Positions 26,333-35,887 of a DNA stretch of 64,000 nucleotides are shown here, piece after piece (position 1 is the stretch's first letter; each line of letters opens with the position of its first letter). Made by a program: the position numbers and the translations under genes. The notes under the pieces were generated by a model. That model was not told the DNA's origin and ran no database searches. It saw nothing but the letters and a program-made list of their open reading frames with translations. Origin of the DNA: Verrucomicrobiia bacterium (GTDB lineage Bacteria; Verrucomicrobiota; Verrucomicrobiia; JADLBR01; JAIBCM01); contig JAIBCM010000007.1 of NCBI GenBank assembly GCA_019694135.1, forward strand, positions 1-64,000, given 5' to 3'.

Positions 26333-26454
26333 TTCAAAAATTCAAAGCGCACACTATGCAAATGATTTGAAGAAGGAACAAGAAAAAATCTTTTCTTCGT
26401 CTTAAGTCTCAGAAAGAATAGCTTAGATTAATTTTATTTATCCCTTTTTCAACC

Positions 26455-27171
26455 ATGAAAGCTGTTATTTTAGCCGCAGGCCGAGGCACTCGCATGAAAC
26501 ATCTTACTGAAGAGCTGCCCAAACCCATGATTCCAGTGAGGGGTAAACCGATTCTAGAAAGGATTCTACAAGGCCTATCTTCTCAAGCGGGCGTGCGCGA
26601 ATTTTTCATTCTTGTGGGATATCGCGCTGACGTCATTCAAAATTATTTTGGCAATGGCCAATCGCAAGGATGGAACATCACCTATGGCAAACAAATCGTG
26701 CAAGATGGCACGGGCAGAGCAGTTAATTACGCAAAGGAATGGATCGGGAAAGATCGCTTTTTTCTTTCTTATGGTGATATTCTTATCACTCCGCAAGAAT
26801 ATGCCAATTGCGCTCAAGCCTTTACGGAGGATGGCTTGATCACAGTAAAAAAAATGTCTGACACCAGTCAAGGTGGAGCCGTTGTATTTGATGAAAATTT
26901 TTATCTGAAAAAAATTGTAGAAAAATCAGCCTTGCCAACCCCCTCTTCCTGGTACAATACCGGCTTTTACGGATTCACATCGGAAATTTTTCATTACATC
27001 GACCAACTCAAAAAATCGCCTCGCGGCGAATATGAACTCACCGATGCTTTAAATAATATGGCTCAAAATGGCTTAAAGATTAAAGGTTTTGAGCTAACTT
27101 CCTTTTGGGCAGATGTTCGCGATCCTGAAATTTTAGAACAACTCAATCAATCTGCAGATTGGTACGAGTAA
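26455..27171 (+). CDS. Sugar-phosphate nucleotidyltransferase
   Basis: A 238-residue NTP-transferase of the glucose-1-phosphate thymidylyl/cytidylyl/mannose-1-phosphate guanylyl superfamily. The N-terminal signature LAAGRGTRM with LPKPMIPVRGKPIL binds the nucleotide, SYGDI supplies a metal-binding Asp, and the C-terminal FWADVRDPEILEQLNQ segment is typical. It lacks the left-handed beta-helix of GlmU-type enzymes. It would make an NDP-sugar for envelope or exopolysaccharide. The sugar is not determinable from sequence. Confidence 0.85.
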   Translation: MKAVILAAGRGTRMKHLTEELPKPMIPVRGKPILERILQGLSSQAGVREFFILVGYRADVIQNYFGNGQSQGWNITYGKQIVQDGTGRAVNYAKEWIGKDRFFLSYGDILITPQEYANCAQAFTEDGLITVKKMSDTSQGGAVVFDENFYLKKIVEKSALPTPSSWYNTGFYGFTSEIFHYIDQLKKSPRGEYELTDALNNMAQNGLKIKGFELTSFWADVRDPEILEQLNQSADWYE

Positions 27172-27243
27172 AATAAGCCAGCTTTTCGTTACCAAAAGCC
27201 AGAGACTTGCGCTACAGTCAACCCAATGCTACATAAACTTTGA

Positions 27244-28629
27244 ATGCTAAAATACGCCCTTCTATTACTTTTATTGGGAATGAATTTTTCTCCGGCTCAA
27301 GTGCCTATTACAAATTCCGTAATTAAGCGAGTAGCCATCATTCCCATACAAGAAGATATTGAACCGGCTTTAGTTTATATTGTTCGACGCGCGATCAAAG
27401 AAGCGAAAGAAAAAAAAGCTGATGCAATCATTCTCCACATGGACACCAACGGAGGTCGTGTCGATTCCACCACGGAAATTATTAATATCCTTAGCCGATT
27501 CGAACCTCAGAACCAAACTTACACTCTCATCGACACAAAAGCTTTTTCAGCAGGAGCTTTTATCTCTGCTGCCACTCGCCACATTTACATGACGCCAGGT
27601 TCCGTCATTGGAGCAGCCACCCCGATTTTGTCCACAGGCCAGGAAATGCCTAAATCCATTGAAGAAAAAATGACTTCAGCAGTGCGAGCTTTGGTCCGCG
27701 CCACGGCAGAACGTCACGGGCATAACACAAAAGTTTTTGAAGCCATGATAGATCGCGATCAAGGCCTTACTGTCGATGGCAAAGAAATTGTGCCTAAGGG
27801 TAAAATTTTAACCTTAACCGCCCAAGAAGCCGAAAAAAAATATGGCAAACCACCGCGCCCTCTCTTATCTGCAGGCACTGTGGACTCTTTGGAACAATTA
27901 TTAAAAACTATCGGAGCAGAACATGCCGAGCGCATTGAAATCCAAGCAACCGGTTTCGAAATATTAGCACGCTGGGTTGTAAAAATTTCTCCCATTTTAT
28001 TACTCATCGGCATCGTAGGAGTTTATGTGGAATTGAAAACCCCCGGTTTGGGATTGCCTGGTTTATTCGCAGCTATTTGTCTTCTTCTCTTTTTCTTTGG
28101 CCATTATATCGCTGGATTATCCGGTCACGAAGCGTTTATCCTTTTTATTTTAGGCGTCATTTTACTATTAACAGAAATTCTCATTTTTCCAGGAACTATT
28201 TTACCCGGGGTTTTGGGCGTAGCGTTTATCATGATTTCCTTGATTTTGGCGATGGTGGATAAATATCCAGCCGATCCCATGATCCCTACCATCACACAAC
28301 TTCAAACTCCGTTACTCAATTTTTCTATCGCACTTATTGGCGGAATCATTGTCATCGGTCTCTTGGCACGATTCTTACCGGCGTCTCCACTCTTCAAACG
28401 CTTGACTCTAGAAACCGCTTCCGGCACACAAACTCCTTTCACATTTATCTCGCCCTCGAGACAAATCGGCGAAACGGGTATCGCGCTAACCCCACTGAAA
28501 CCTTCAGGAAAAGGTCAATTTGGTGAAACCATTGAAGAGATAACAAGCGCTGGCGAATTCATTGAAGCTCGCCAAACTATTCGCATCGTAGAAATTACCG
28601 ATAACAAAATTATTGTAGAAAAAGTTTAG
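27244..28629 (+). CDS. nfeD: NfeD-family membrane serine protease (ClpP-class N-terminal domain)
   Basis: A 461-residue long-form NfeD. A signal peptide is followed by a ClpP/crotonase-fold protease domain (about 25-235) with HMDTNGGRVDSTTEI and the nucleophile Ser in FSAGAFI. The likely general base Lys is in EEKMTSAVRAL, the Ser-Lys dyad arrangement known from archaeal 1510-N. Four or five membrane helices and a C-terminal OB-fold NfeD domain follow (ending IRIVEITDNKIIVEKV). Such proteases act with stomatin or flotillin partners, and floA lies two genes downstream. Confidence 0.9.
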   Translation: MLKYALLLLLLGMNFSPAQVPITNSVIKRVAIIPIQEDIEPALVYIVRRAIKEAKEKKADAIILHMDTNGGRVDSTTEIINILSRFEPQNQTYTLIDTKAFSAGAFISAATRHIYMTPGSVIGAATPILSTGQEMPKSIEEKMTSAVRALVRATAERHGHNTKVFEAMIDRDQGLTVDGKEIVPKGKILTLTAQEAEKKYGKPPRPLLSAGTVDSLEQLLKTIGAEHAERIEIQATGFEILARWVVKISPILLLIGIVGVYVELKTPGLGLPGLFAAICLLLFFFGHYIAGLSGHEAFILFILGVILLLTEILIFPGTILPGVLGVAFIMISLILAMVDKYPADPMIPTITQLQTPLLNFSIALIGGIIVIGLLARFLPASPLFKRLTLETASGTQTPFTFISPSRQIGETGIALTPLKPSGKGQFGETIEEITSAGEFIEARQTIRIVEITDNKIIVEKV

Positions 28630-28656
28630 CATACTTAGAACTATCACTCACCGATT

Positions 28657-29139
28657 ATGGAATGGATTATTAGTCTCATTGTAGCCGGCTTTCTGCTGAT
28701 TGCTTTAGAAATGTTCTTACCAGGATTAATCATCGGATGTTGCGGCGCCATTTGTCTTATCACAGCAGTCGTCATGACCTATATGAGCTACGGCGTTCAA
28801 ACCGGCACGTGGACATTAGCCGGAGTGATTATTGGAGGATTAATCTTTACCATTTTTTGGATGAAAAATTTTTCCCGCTTTGCTATGGGCCGCAAATTAA
28901 TTTTAGACCGCTCCATTCAAGGCACCAGCCCTGCAGAATTTGCTTCCGATTTAAAGGGCGCTGAAGGTGTGGCGCTCACCTCACTGCGCCCTTCAGGCAC
29001 TGCGCTCATTCAAGGAAAGCGTTACGACGTGGTCACAGAAGGTCGCTGGATTGAATCAGGAGCAAAATTAAAAGTTGTGGAAATGGAAAGGAACCGCATA
29101 ATTGTAAGAAATATCGAAAAGGAAACCGCTCATGATTAA
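28657..29139 (+). CDS. Short NfeD-like membrane protein
   Basis: A 160-residue protein with three helices (about 4-65) and a C-terminal OB-fold domain ([27 protein letters not shown]), the short NfeD1b-type layout without the protease part. Short NfeDs pair with flotillin-like proteins in membrane microdomains. The stop overlaps the floA start by 8 bases, strengthening that link. The GCCGAICL segment holds two adjacent Cys whose role is unclear. Confidence 0.88.
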   Translation: MEWIISLIVAGFLLIALEMFLPGLIIGCCGAICLITAVVMTYMSYGVQTGTWTLAGVIIGGLIFTIFWMKNFSRFAMGRKLILDRSIQGTSPAEFASDLKGAEGVALTSLRPSGTALIQGKRYDVVTEGRWIESGAKLKVVEMERNRIIVRNIEKETAHD

Positions 29140-30190
29140 TCACTTTTTTCCCCTCCTCCAAATTTCTAGCATTGCGCTTTTTATTGGCTTTGCCGTCTTA
29201 GCTGTCATCGCCATTGTTTTTGTTGTTATTTTACTCAACTTCTTTGGCGTTTGGATTCGCGCTATCCTTGCCAAAGCACCTGTCACCATCGCAAATTTAA
29301 TTGGCATGCGCCTTCGACGCGTGCCTTTAGCTATGATCGTTGACGCTCGCATTACAGCAGTAAAAGCCGGTATCGATATCGAAAGTGACGAACTCGAAGC
29401 CCATTATCTCGCTGGTGGCAACGTTTTATTCGTAGTCGCTGCGCTCATCGCTGCAAAAAAAGCCGGCATCACCTTAGAATTTGACCGCGCCTGCGCCATT
29501 GATCTCGCTGTCAAAGGCACCAACAAAAGCGTGATTGAAGCCGTCCAAACCAGCGTGAATCCTAAAGTCATCGATTGCCCTGCTGCAAGCAGTGGCAAAC
29601 AAACCATCGATGGTGTGGCCAAAGACGGAATCGCAGTCAAAGCCAAAGCGCGTGTTACCGTACGCACAAATCTCGACCGTTTTGTTGGCGGAGCAACCGA
29701 AGAAACAATCATCGCGCGAGTTGGTGAAGGCATTGTTACCTCAATTGGTTCTTCAGAAAGCTATAAAATTGTTTTAGAAAATCCCGATCGTATTTCTAAA
29801 ACTGTTTTGGAAAAAGGATTGGATTCTGGCACCGCTTTCGAAATCCTATCTATTGATATTGCTGATGTCGACATCGGTGAAAACGTGGGTGCTAAACTTC
29901 AAACTGAACAAGCCGAAGCTGATAAGCAAGTGGCTCAAGCCAAGGCCGAGGTGCGACGCGCTGCCGCTGTTGCCTTGGAACAAGAAATGGTGGCTCGCAT
30001 TCAGGAAATGAAAGCCAAAGTGGTAGAAGCAGAAGCGTTAGTGCCCCAAGCCATGGCGGAAGCTTTTCGCAATGGCAACCTCGGAATTCTAGATTATCAA
30101 CGCATCAAAAATATTCAGGCCGACACTCAAATGCGCAGTTCCATTGCTCAACCTGACAATAAAGGAAATAGCAATCCCAAACACCAATAG
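29132..30190 (+). CDS. floA: Flotillin-like protein FloA (UPF0365)
   Basis: A 352-residue FloA homologue. One N-terminal hairpin or membrane helix (about 10-40) is followed by a SPFH-like domain ([40 protein letters not shown]) and an Ala/Glu/Gln-rich coiled-coil from about 270, with [21 protein letters not shown]. FloA scaffolds functional membrane microdomains. The NfeD pair upstream is the classic partner set. Length is close to the roughly 330 residues of Bacillus FloA. Confidence 0.93.
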   Translation: MINHFFPLLQISSIALFIGFAVLAVIAIVFVVILLNFFGVWIRAILAKAPVTIANLIGMRLRRVPLAMIVDARITAVKAGIDIESDELEAHYLAGGNVLFVVAALIAAKKAGITLEFDRACAIDLAVKGTNKSVIEAVQTSVNPKVIDCPAASSGKQTIDGVAKDGIAVKAKARVTVRTNLDRFVGGATEETIIARVGEGIVTSIGSSESYKIVLENPDRISKTVLEKGLDSGTAFEILSIDIADVDIGENVGAKLQTEQAEADKQVAQAKAEVRRAAAVALEQEMVARIQEMKAKVVEAEALVPQAMAEAFRNGNLGILDYQRIKNIQADTQMRSSIAQPDNKGNSNPKHQ

Positions 30191-30192
30191 AC

Positions 30193-30720
30193 ATGGACCG
30201 TTTTCCTTTTGATCAGCTCCTCACATTTCTTGTTTTTTTAATTATCGCCCTTAGCCAAATTTGGACAAAACTGCGGGAACAAAAAAAACAAAAAGAAAAA
30301 AGCTTGCATCGCAAAATAACATCGTCTCCTTCACGTCCAAGAACTTTAGAAAAAAAATTACCTCAACCTGTTAACGATCTTTTAGAAGCTTTGGGTATTC
30401 CGCCTCATGAATTAACCCCTCCCCCAATCCAAAAATCGCCCTCTCTTCCACCACCAAGAGTTGAAACTAAAAAAATTCCAACTCCGTCACCTCGAGTTGC
30501 TAAAGTTAAATCTTTCTTACCATCTACTCCTCAACCCGTTTTGATTACAAAAATTAAAGAAGGAAAAATAACACCACGCCCTATTTTGGAAAATTTGCCT
30601 TCCAATGCTCTTCATCAAAAACTTAAACAAGTTTTAAGTGATAGAAAACAGATCCAACAAGCCATCCTACTAAACGAAATTTTAAGTCCACCCAAAGCTC
30701 TGTCATCAGATTTTCCTTAA
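30193..30720 (+). CDS. Proline-rich single-span membrane protein, function unknown
   Basis: A 175-residue protein with one N-terminal helix (about 8-24), a Lys/Gln-rich cytoplasmic-looking segment, a Pro-rich linker (about 70-130) and a C-terminal amphipathic stretch ending SDRKQIQQAILLNEILSPPKAL. I recognise no domain. It follows floA by 2 bases, so it may be a further microdomain component. Its stop shares four bases (TTAA) with the stop of the convergent rbfA. Confidence 0.65.
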   Translation: MDRFPFDQLLTFLVFLIIALSQIWTKLREQKKQKEKSLHRKITSSPSRPRTLEKKLPQPVNDLLEALGIPPHELTPPPIQKSPSLPPPRVETKKIPTPSPRVAKVKSFLPSTPQPVLITKIKEGKITPRPILENLPSNALHQKLKQVLSDRKQIQQAILLNEILSPPKALSSDFP

Positions 30721-31073
30721 GAATTTTCTGCGGAACCTTCTAACTCATCCAAAATTTGAAGAAGTCGAGTGCCTCGCTCTACAGAGTGGTCTACTTTAAA
30801 ATGCAATGCGGGCGTAAATTTCATCGTCACTCGACGCGAAACTAAATGCTGAATTTCGCCACGCTTTTGATTAATCGCATCAAACGCCGCTTCTTGCTCC
30901 TTAACTGTGCCACCCAAAAAACTTAGGAAAACATCGGCACTTTTTAAATCGGACTTCACCTCTACACCCGTTATCGTGAGTAAAATTTTCTGCATCGGCA
31001 CAACTTTAGGAATAATCATCGCCAATTCACGCCGCATCACCTCATTAACTCGCTCCATTCGATGTGAACCCAT
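30717..31073 (-). CDS. rbfA: 30S ribosome-binding factor RbfA
   Basis: A 118-residue RbfA, which assists late maturation of the 16S rRNA 5' end and 30S subunit. The KH-like fold is recognisable from RMERVNEVMRRELAMII, ITGVEVKSDLKSADVFLSFLG and LHFKVDHSVERGTRLLQILDEL. The start may instead be at the Met six codons in. It follows infB by 52 bases, as in the standard nusA-infB-rbfA order, and ends in a 4-base overlap with the convergent upstream neighbour. Confidence 0.95.
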   Translation of the reverse strand: MGSHRMERVNEVMRRELAMIIPKVVPMQKILLTITGVEVKSDLKSADVFLSFLGGTVKEQEAAFDAINQKRGEIQHLVSRRVTMKFTPALHFKVDHSVERGTRLLQILDELEGSAENS

Positions 31074-31125
31074 ACTTAATTATACTCCAACTATTTTGCT
31101 GTGAGAGTTCGCTTCTCGCAAACTA

Positions 31126-33240
31126 TTAAAGTTGTTGCGGCGTTTTTTCTAATTGATAACACTCAATCACGTCACCAACTTCGTAATCGCTAAAATCGCC
31201 TAAACGAATACCGCACTCCAAACCGCTTCGCACTTCATTGACTTCATCCTGAAAACGTTTCAACGTAACAATCCCGCCATCATAAATGGGTTGTCGATTG
31301 CGCAACACACGCGCGCGCCCACTTTTGGTCACACGTCCGCTTTGCACCATACAACCGGCTACTGGGAATTTTGATAAACGAATTACCTGCTTGCATATCG
31401 CAGTCCCCAATGTCGTTTCTCTCAAAACAGGATCCAGCAGACCCGCCATTGCTTCTTTAACCTGATCGATTAACTCATAGATAATACTGTAAAGTTTAAT
31501 CTGAACTTCCTCTCGCTTGGCCGCGCCTGCCGCAACGTTTTCCGTTTTGGTGTTAAATCCAATAACTACAGCATTCGAAGCTGATGCCAACATCACATCG
31601 GATTCAGTAATCGGTCCAACTCCTTTGTAAATGATTTCGATGCCTACTTTTTCACTCTTAATTTGCATTAGAGCGTCATGAATCGCCTCTACAGAACCTT
31701 GTACATCACCCTTTAAAACAATCGATAAAGCTTTGCGATCGTTCTCTTGCAATGTTTCAAAAATATTTTCCAATGTCACCCGTTTTTTCACTTCCAAACG
31801 ACCCAACCGTTTTTGCGATTGTCGTTCTTCTGACAAAGTTCGTGCCTCCCGTTCACTTTCCATTTCGATAAATGCTTCACCCGCCAAAGGCACTCCTGAA
31901 AAACCTAAAACTTTAACAGGCGTTGAAGGTCCAGCCGATTTCACCGCTTTACCTTTGTCATCAAATAATGATTTCACTTTACCCCAATAATCACCGCAAA
32001 TAAAGGGATCTCCCACTTCCAAACTACCACTTTGCACCAAAACCGTAGCAATAGCGCCGCGTCCTTGTTCCAACTGCGCTTCAATGACTGTTCCCTTAGC
32101 CAGTCCTTTAGGGTTGGCTTTCAATTCCAAAACTTCGGCTAGAACAGACATGTTTTCAAGCAATCGATCAATGCCGGTTTTCTTAGTGGCAGACACTTCA
32201 CAAACAATTGTTTCTCCACCCCATTCTTCGGGTTGCAGTCCTTGTTCTTGTAATTGTCCCTTAACTCGATTGGAATCAGCGCCAGGCAAATCCATTTTAT
32301 TTAAAGCCACCATAATTTTTACACCTGCCGCTTTGGCATGTGCGATAGCTTCCAAAGTTTGCGGCATCAAACCATCGTCCGCAGCAACCACTAAAACTAC
32401 AATATCCGTTACATTCGCGCCCCGCGCGCGCATAGCCGAAAACGCCGCATGCCCCGGAGTATCGAGAAAAGTGATTTTATGACCATTGCTTTCCGCTGTA
32501 TAAGCGCCAATATGTTGCGTGATACCTCCAGCCTCGCCTCTGGCCACTTGAGTTTGACGAATCGCGTCCATCAAAGAAGTTTTTCCATGATCAACATGTC
32601 CCATGAATGCAATTACTGGAGCACGAGGCGCTAAGATTTCTTTTGCTTCTTCTATGGGAGTTGGCGCTGGTTTCTCTTTAGGCTTCTGAACCGCTGCTTC
32701 ATGATCGCGTTTTTCGATTTCAAACGTGTAGCCACGTTTTTCACAAAGCCTCCGAGCAACATCCACTTCCAACGTTTGATTCAATGCAGCAAAAATATTC
32801 ATCTCCATCAAATCATGCACAAGCTGATAAGGTTTGCAGTTAAGTCGACCCGCTAAATCTTTAACAATAATCGGCGGCTTCATCACCACGCGCTTATCTT
32901 CAACTTCATCCGCCTTGTTTTCAGAAATTTCAACAGGTTTAACAATCAAACTTTCCTTTTTTTCAGACTCCAAAGAAACAGTGTCCTTCTTTTCTAAAAC
33001 AACCGAACTTTTAGTTGGTTCTTCAACCGTAATAGGTTTTGTCGAAACCGGTTTATCATCTAAAGTTTTTTCTCTAAGAACTCCTTCAACTTCACCTTTA
33101 GTTTTTTTACGTGAAACTGTTTTCGAAGCAGTTGCTTTTTTAGTAACGGTTTTTGTTTCTTTTTTAGACGCACCCGTAGTGGCAGAATTGCTTTTGGCTT
33201 TTCCACTTTTCGTTTTAGAGGGTTTAGGTGCCATCGGCAT
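31126..33240 (-). CDS. infB: Translation initiation factor IF-2
   Basis: A 704-residue GTPase that places initiator tRNA on the 30S subunit. A Lys/Thr/Ser-rich N-terminal extension (about 1-110) precedes a short IF2_N domain, then the G domain with GHVDHGKTSL, DTPGHAAF and NKMDLP. Domains II-IV follow with the usual KGDVQGSVEAI and VIGFNTKTE features. It starts 3 bases after the nusA stop. Length is shorter than in E. coli (890), mainly in the N-terminal part. Confidence 0.97.
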   Translation of the reverse strand: MPMAPKPSKTKSGKAKSNSATTGASKKETKTVTKKATASKTVSRKKTKGEVEGVLREKTLDDKPVSTKPITVEEPTKSSVVLEKKDTVSLESEKKESLIVKPVEISENKADEVEDKRVVMKPPIIVKDLAGRLNCKPYQLVHDLMEMNIFAALNQTLEVDVARRLCEKRGYTFEIEKRDHEAAVQKPKEKPAPTPIEEAKEILAPRAPVIAFMGHVDHGKTSLMDAIRQTQVARGEAGGITQHIGAYTAESNGHKITFLDTPGHAAFSAMRARGANVTDIVVLVVAADDGLMPQTLEAIAHAKAAGVKIMVALNKMDLPGADSNRVKGQLQEQGLQPEEWGGETIVCEVSATKKTGIDRLLENMSVLAEVLELKANPKGLAKGTVIEAQLEQGRGAIATVLVQSGSLEVGDPFICGDYWGKVKSLFDDKGKAVKSAGPSTPVKVLGFSGVPLAGEAFIEMESEREARTLSEERQSQKRLGRLEVKKRVTLENIFETLQENDRKALSIVLKGDVQGSVEAIHDALMQIKSEKVGIEIIYKGVGPITESDVMLASASNAVVIGFNTKTENVAAGAAKREEVQIKLYSIIYELIDQVKEAMAGLLDPVLRETTLGTAICKQVIRLSKFPVAGCMVQSGRVTKSGRARVLRNRQPIYDGGIVTLKRFQDEVNEVRSGLECGIRLGDFSDYEVGDVIECYQLEKTPQQL

Positions 33241-33243
33241 AAT

Positions 33244-34494
33244 TTATGAAGCTTTCTCTTTCAGTTTCTCCAGGGCTTGTTTAATTTTTTCCACTGCGTC
33301 TTCATCGGGAATCGCCCCTGCAATATCCTCAATGTCAACTTCCTGTAAACTCTCCAAATTCGGGAACCCGGCTACTACTGCAGCTTTGGCAATTTCCATG
33401 TCCACTTGCAATTCCTTAGCTAATTCGCTCGCTGCTTTTTGAACTTTTTCCGCAAACTGTTCTTTTTGCGTTTCATCTCGTTTGACATCAATTTCCCAAC
33501 CGGTCAAACGTTGAGTCAATCGCGCATTTTGGCCTCGTTTGCCAATCGCTAAAGCTAAATTTTCATCATCCACAGTTGCAATAACTTTTTTATTCGCTTC
33601 GTCAAATTCCAAACTTTTGAGTTTCGCAGGCTTCATCGCTTCAACAACCAACTCTCGAATATTATCAGACCATCGAAAAATATCGACACGTTCATTATTC
33701 AATTCACGAACAATATTTTTTACCCGTGAGCCGCGAATCCCCACGCAAGCGCCCACTGGATCCACTTTTTCCTGTTTGGACCACACAGCAATTTTAGTTC
33801 GATAACCCGCTTCGCGAGCCATGGCTTTGATTTCTACTGTGCCATTAGCCAATTCATTGCACTCCAATTCAAACAATCGTCTTACAAAATTTTCGTGACT
33901 CCGCGTTAAAATAATCTGCGGACCCCGCGGTGTTAATTCTACACTCGAAACCAATGCTCGGACTCGGTCGCCAATTTGATACTCTTCCGTTGCCACCCGT
34001 TCGCTTTGCGGCATAATCGCTTCAAATTTACCCAAATCTACATATACGTCCGATTTCACAAAACGTCTCACCACACCGGTAACAATATCGCCCGCACGAT
34101 TTTTAAATTCATCGTAAATCATGCGTTTTTCTTCACCGCGCAATGCTTGCATGATACCTTGCTTCACAGCTTGTGCGGCAATACGCCCCATATCTTTTGG
34201 CGTAACTTCAATCTCATAAGTCTGCCCCAACAAACAACCCGGCATACGCTTACGAGCATCCACTAAACTAATTTGCTCGAATGGCTCTTTCACGTGCGAA
34301 ACCACAGTTAAACGCGCAAACGCTTTAATATCACCTGTTTTTCGATCAATTTTAACCTTTAAATCGCGAGCAGGCCCCTGACTTTTTAGCGTCGCCGCTA
34401 AAATTGCCGATTCCACAACAGAAAAAAGCGTTTCTTTCGAAATGCCTTTATCCCGTTCTAACTGCTCCAATACTGCTAAAAATTCTGCATTCAT
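33244..34494 (-). CDS. nusA: Transcription termination/antitermination factor NusA
   Basis: A 416-residue NusA that binds RNA polymerase and modulates pausing, termination and antitermination. The N-terminal domain is followed by an S1 domain (GDIVTGVVRRFVKSDVYVDLG), two KH domains (DPVGACVGIRGSRVKNIVREL, AIGKRGQNARLTQRL) and an acidic C-terminal helical repeat. The start at 34494 has a GGAG site 8-11 bases upstream. A longer frame starting at 34545 would run through the leader hairpin and is less likely. No rimP gene precedes it, unlike in many bacteria. Confidence 0.95.
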   Translation of the reverse strand: MNAEFLAVLEQLERDKGISKETLFSVVESAILAATLKSQGPARDLKVKIDRKTGDIKAFARLTVVSHVKEPFEQISLVDARKRMPGCLLGQTYEIEVTPKDMGRIAAQAVKQGIMQALRGEEKRMIYDEFKNRAGDIVTGVVRRFVKSDVYVDLGKFEAIMPQSERVATEEYQIGDRVRALVSSVELTPRGPQIILTRSHENFVRRLFELECNELANGTVEIKAMAREAGYRTKIAVWSKQEKVDPVGACVGIRGSRVKNIVRELNNERVDIFRWSDNIRELVVEAMKPAKLKSLEFDEANKKVIATVDDENLALAIGKRGQNARLTQRLTGWEIDVKRDETQKEQFAEKVQKAASELAKELQVDMEIAKAAVVAGFPNLESLQEVDIEDIAGAIPDEDAVEKIKQALEKLKEKAS

Positions 34495-34503
34495 ATTTTT
34501 TTC

Positions 34504-34548
34504 TCCAAAAACACAAAAAGCGGGCAGCCTTAATTGGACCCCCACTTT
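34504..34548 (-). promoter_or_regulatory. Hairpin plus U-rich tract in the nusA leader (possible attenuator)
   Basis: In the untranslated leader, an 8-bp stem with one G-T pair (34541-34548 with 34517-34524, 16-base loop) is followed on the minus strand by a T-rich tract (34504-34516). It sits between the promoter and the nusA ribosome site and resembles a weak intrinsic terminator. NusA autoregulation by attenuation is an inference. Confidence 0.45.
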
Positions 34549-34568
34549 TCACGTCCGAAGCAACTCTT

Positions 34569-34598
34569 AGTATAGAAGAGCATCAAAGCATCTGTCAA
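34569..34598 (-). promoter_or_regulatory. Sigma-70-type promoter of nusA-infB-rbfA
   Basis: On the minus strand a perfect TTGACA (34593-34598) is separated by 18 bases from TATACT (34569-34574). Transcription would start near 34562, giving a leader of about 68 bases before nusA. Confidence 0.75.
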
Positions 34599-34649
34599 GA
34601 GCCGTAAAAACCCCTTAGCAAAACGTTTTAAGACGACTTTCGTACTGCC

Positions 34650-35774
34650 TTAATGAGAAGATTGAATTTTTTCTTTGTGAATCACGACTTGAGAAATGCT
34701 GGAGGTTGCAAGCGATAAATTTGTCGCCAAAAAAGTAGCCACTAAAGGGCGATGATCTGAAGCATGACTCCACTTTAAAGATTCTGAATCATCTCCTTTT
34801 TCGCGATAAACATAAGACTTTTTCTCGTCTTCAACAAATTCGTGCATGAGTCCATCGCTTACTATCATGTAATCAATCAAGTTATAAGCTTTTTCCGGAT
34901 AATGAAAATGTGTCCATTCGTCGCCTAAATAATCTTTCAAAGGCAAACGATGCGTTAAAACCGGACTGCCTCTGTTACCCAACAAAGTTCGAATGGCAGG
35001 GCTAGTAATAATATCATTCAAATCTCCCATCACGATCAAATTGACTTCCTTATTTTCATCATAACGCTCCATCATATGGCTGCGTAAAAGAAGAGCTTCA
35101 TTACGTCGAATAATATCTTCACCAAACTCGCGCGTCTTGGGATCATTTAAATTAGGTGCAGGGCGTTTTGATTTTAAATGCGCTACAAAAACTTCAATTT
35201 GATAATGTGGATTAATTTCAATAATGGCATCGATAAATCCCCGTTCCGATCGTCGTGTAATAATTTTATCTTTCCATTTTCCATCAACCTGCTGCTTAAC
35301 ATGCATCGTAAAAGCATCTTTATTAAGATCGATAGTTTTTGTAATAGGATAACGACTCAACAAAAGATTTTGCGCGCGCTTATCCTCTCCAATTACTGTA
35401 GCCATGTAAGGATAATCCACTCCTGCTTTTTTTAAAGCATTTCGAATGGACTTAATATTAGCATCATCAGGAGTCCTCAAAACCTCCATCAAACCCAAAA
35501 TGTCTGGATTAATTTTTTTGATAATGGTCACAACCGCTTCGCATTCTTCAGCGGGTTTCATCATATTATTAACTTTAGATTCCCCGATCCAACGATCCGT
35601 TTTCCCCCAATTTTCAACATTATAACAAGCAATCGTTACCGAAGTGCCGTTCGGGGCTTTTTTGTGTGCTGAAGCAGTAGAATCTTTCTTTTCAGATTCA
35701 TCATTCGCGCCATATAAAAAAAAGCCCATCGAAAAAAACAGGGACAAAATTAAACTGAGAAAACGTTTCATCAT
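34650..35774 (-). CDS. Secreted endonuclease/exonuclease/phosphatase family protein
   Basis: A 374-residue protein with a signal peptide (about 1-23) and a DNase I-like fold. The motifs are CYNVENWG, the Glu in LGLMEV, the VFVAHLKSKRP segment, MGDLNDI and WSHASDHRPL, which supply the metal-binding Asp/Glu and catalytic His. Members cleave phosphodiesters or phosphomonoesters in DNA, RNA, sphingolipids or inositol phosphates, and substrate cannot be decided here. Secretion suggests nutrient or extracellular DNA processing. It stands alone between two minus-strand operons. Confidence 0.87.
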   Translation of the reverse strand: MMKRFLSLILSLFFSMGFFLYGANDESEKKDSTASAHKKAPNGTSVTIACYNVENWGKTDRWIGESKVNNMMKPAEECEAVVTIIKKINPDILGLMEVLRTPDDANIKSIRNALKKAGVDYPYMATVIGEDKRAQNLLLSRYPITKTIDLNKDAFTMHVKQQVDGKWKDKIITRRSERGFIDAIIEINPHYQIEVFVAHLKSKRPAPNLNDPKTREFGEDIIRRNEALLLRSHMMERYDENKEVNLIVMGDLNDIITSPAIRTLLGNRGSPVLTHRLPLKDYLGDEWTHFHYPEKAYNLIDYMIVSDGLMHEFVEDEKKSYVYREKGDDSESLKWSHASDHRPLVATFLATNLSLATSSISQVVIHKEKIQSSH

Positions 35775-35887
35775 GTGATAACTTAAAATGATAATAAATT
35801 AGAAACAATTAATTTTATTCTATTCAAAAAAAATTTTATTGCAGAAATTTTTTTAAATTCTGAATCAATACCAGCTCCAATAATCAC

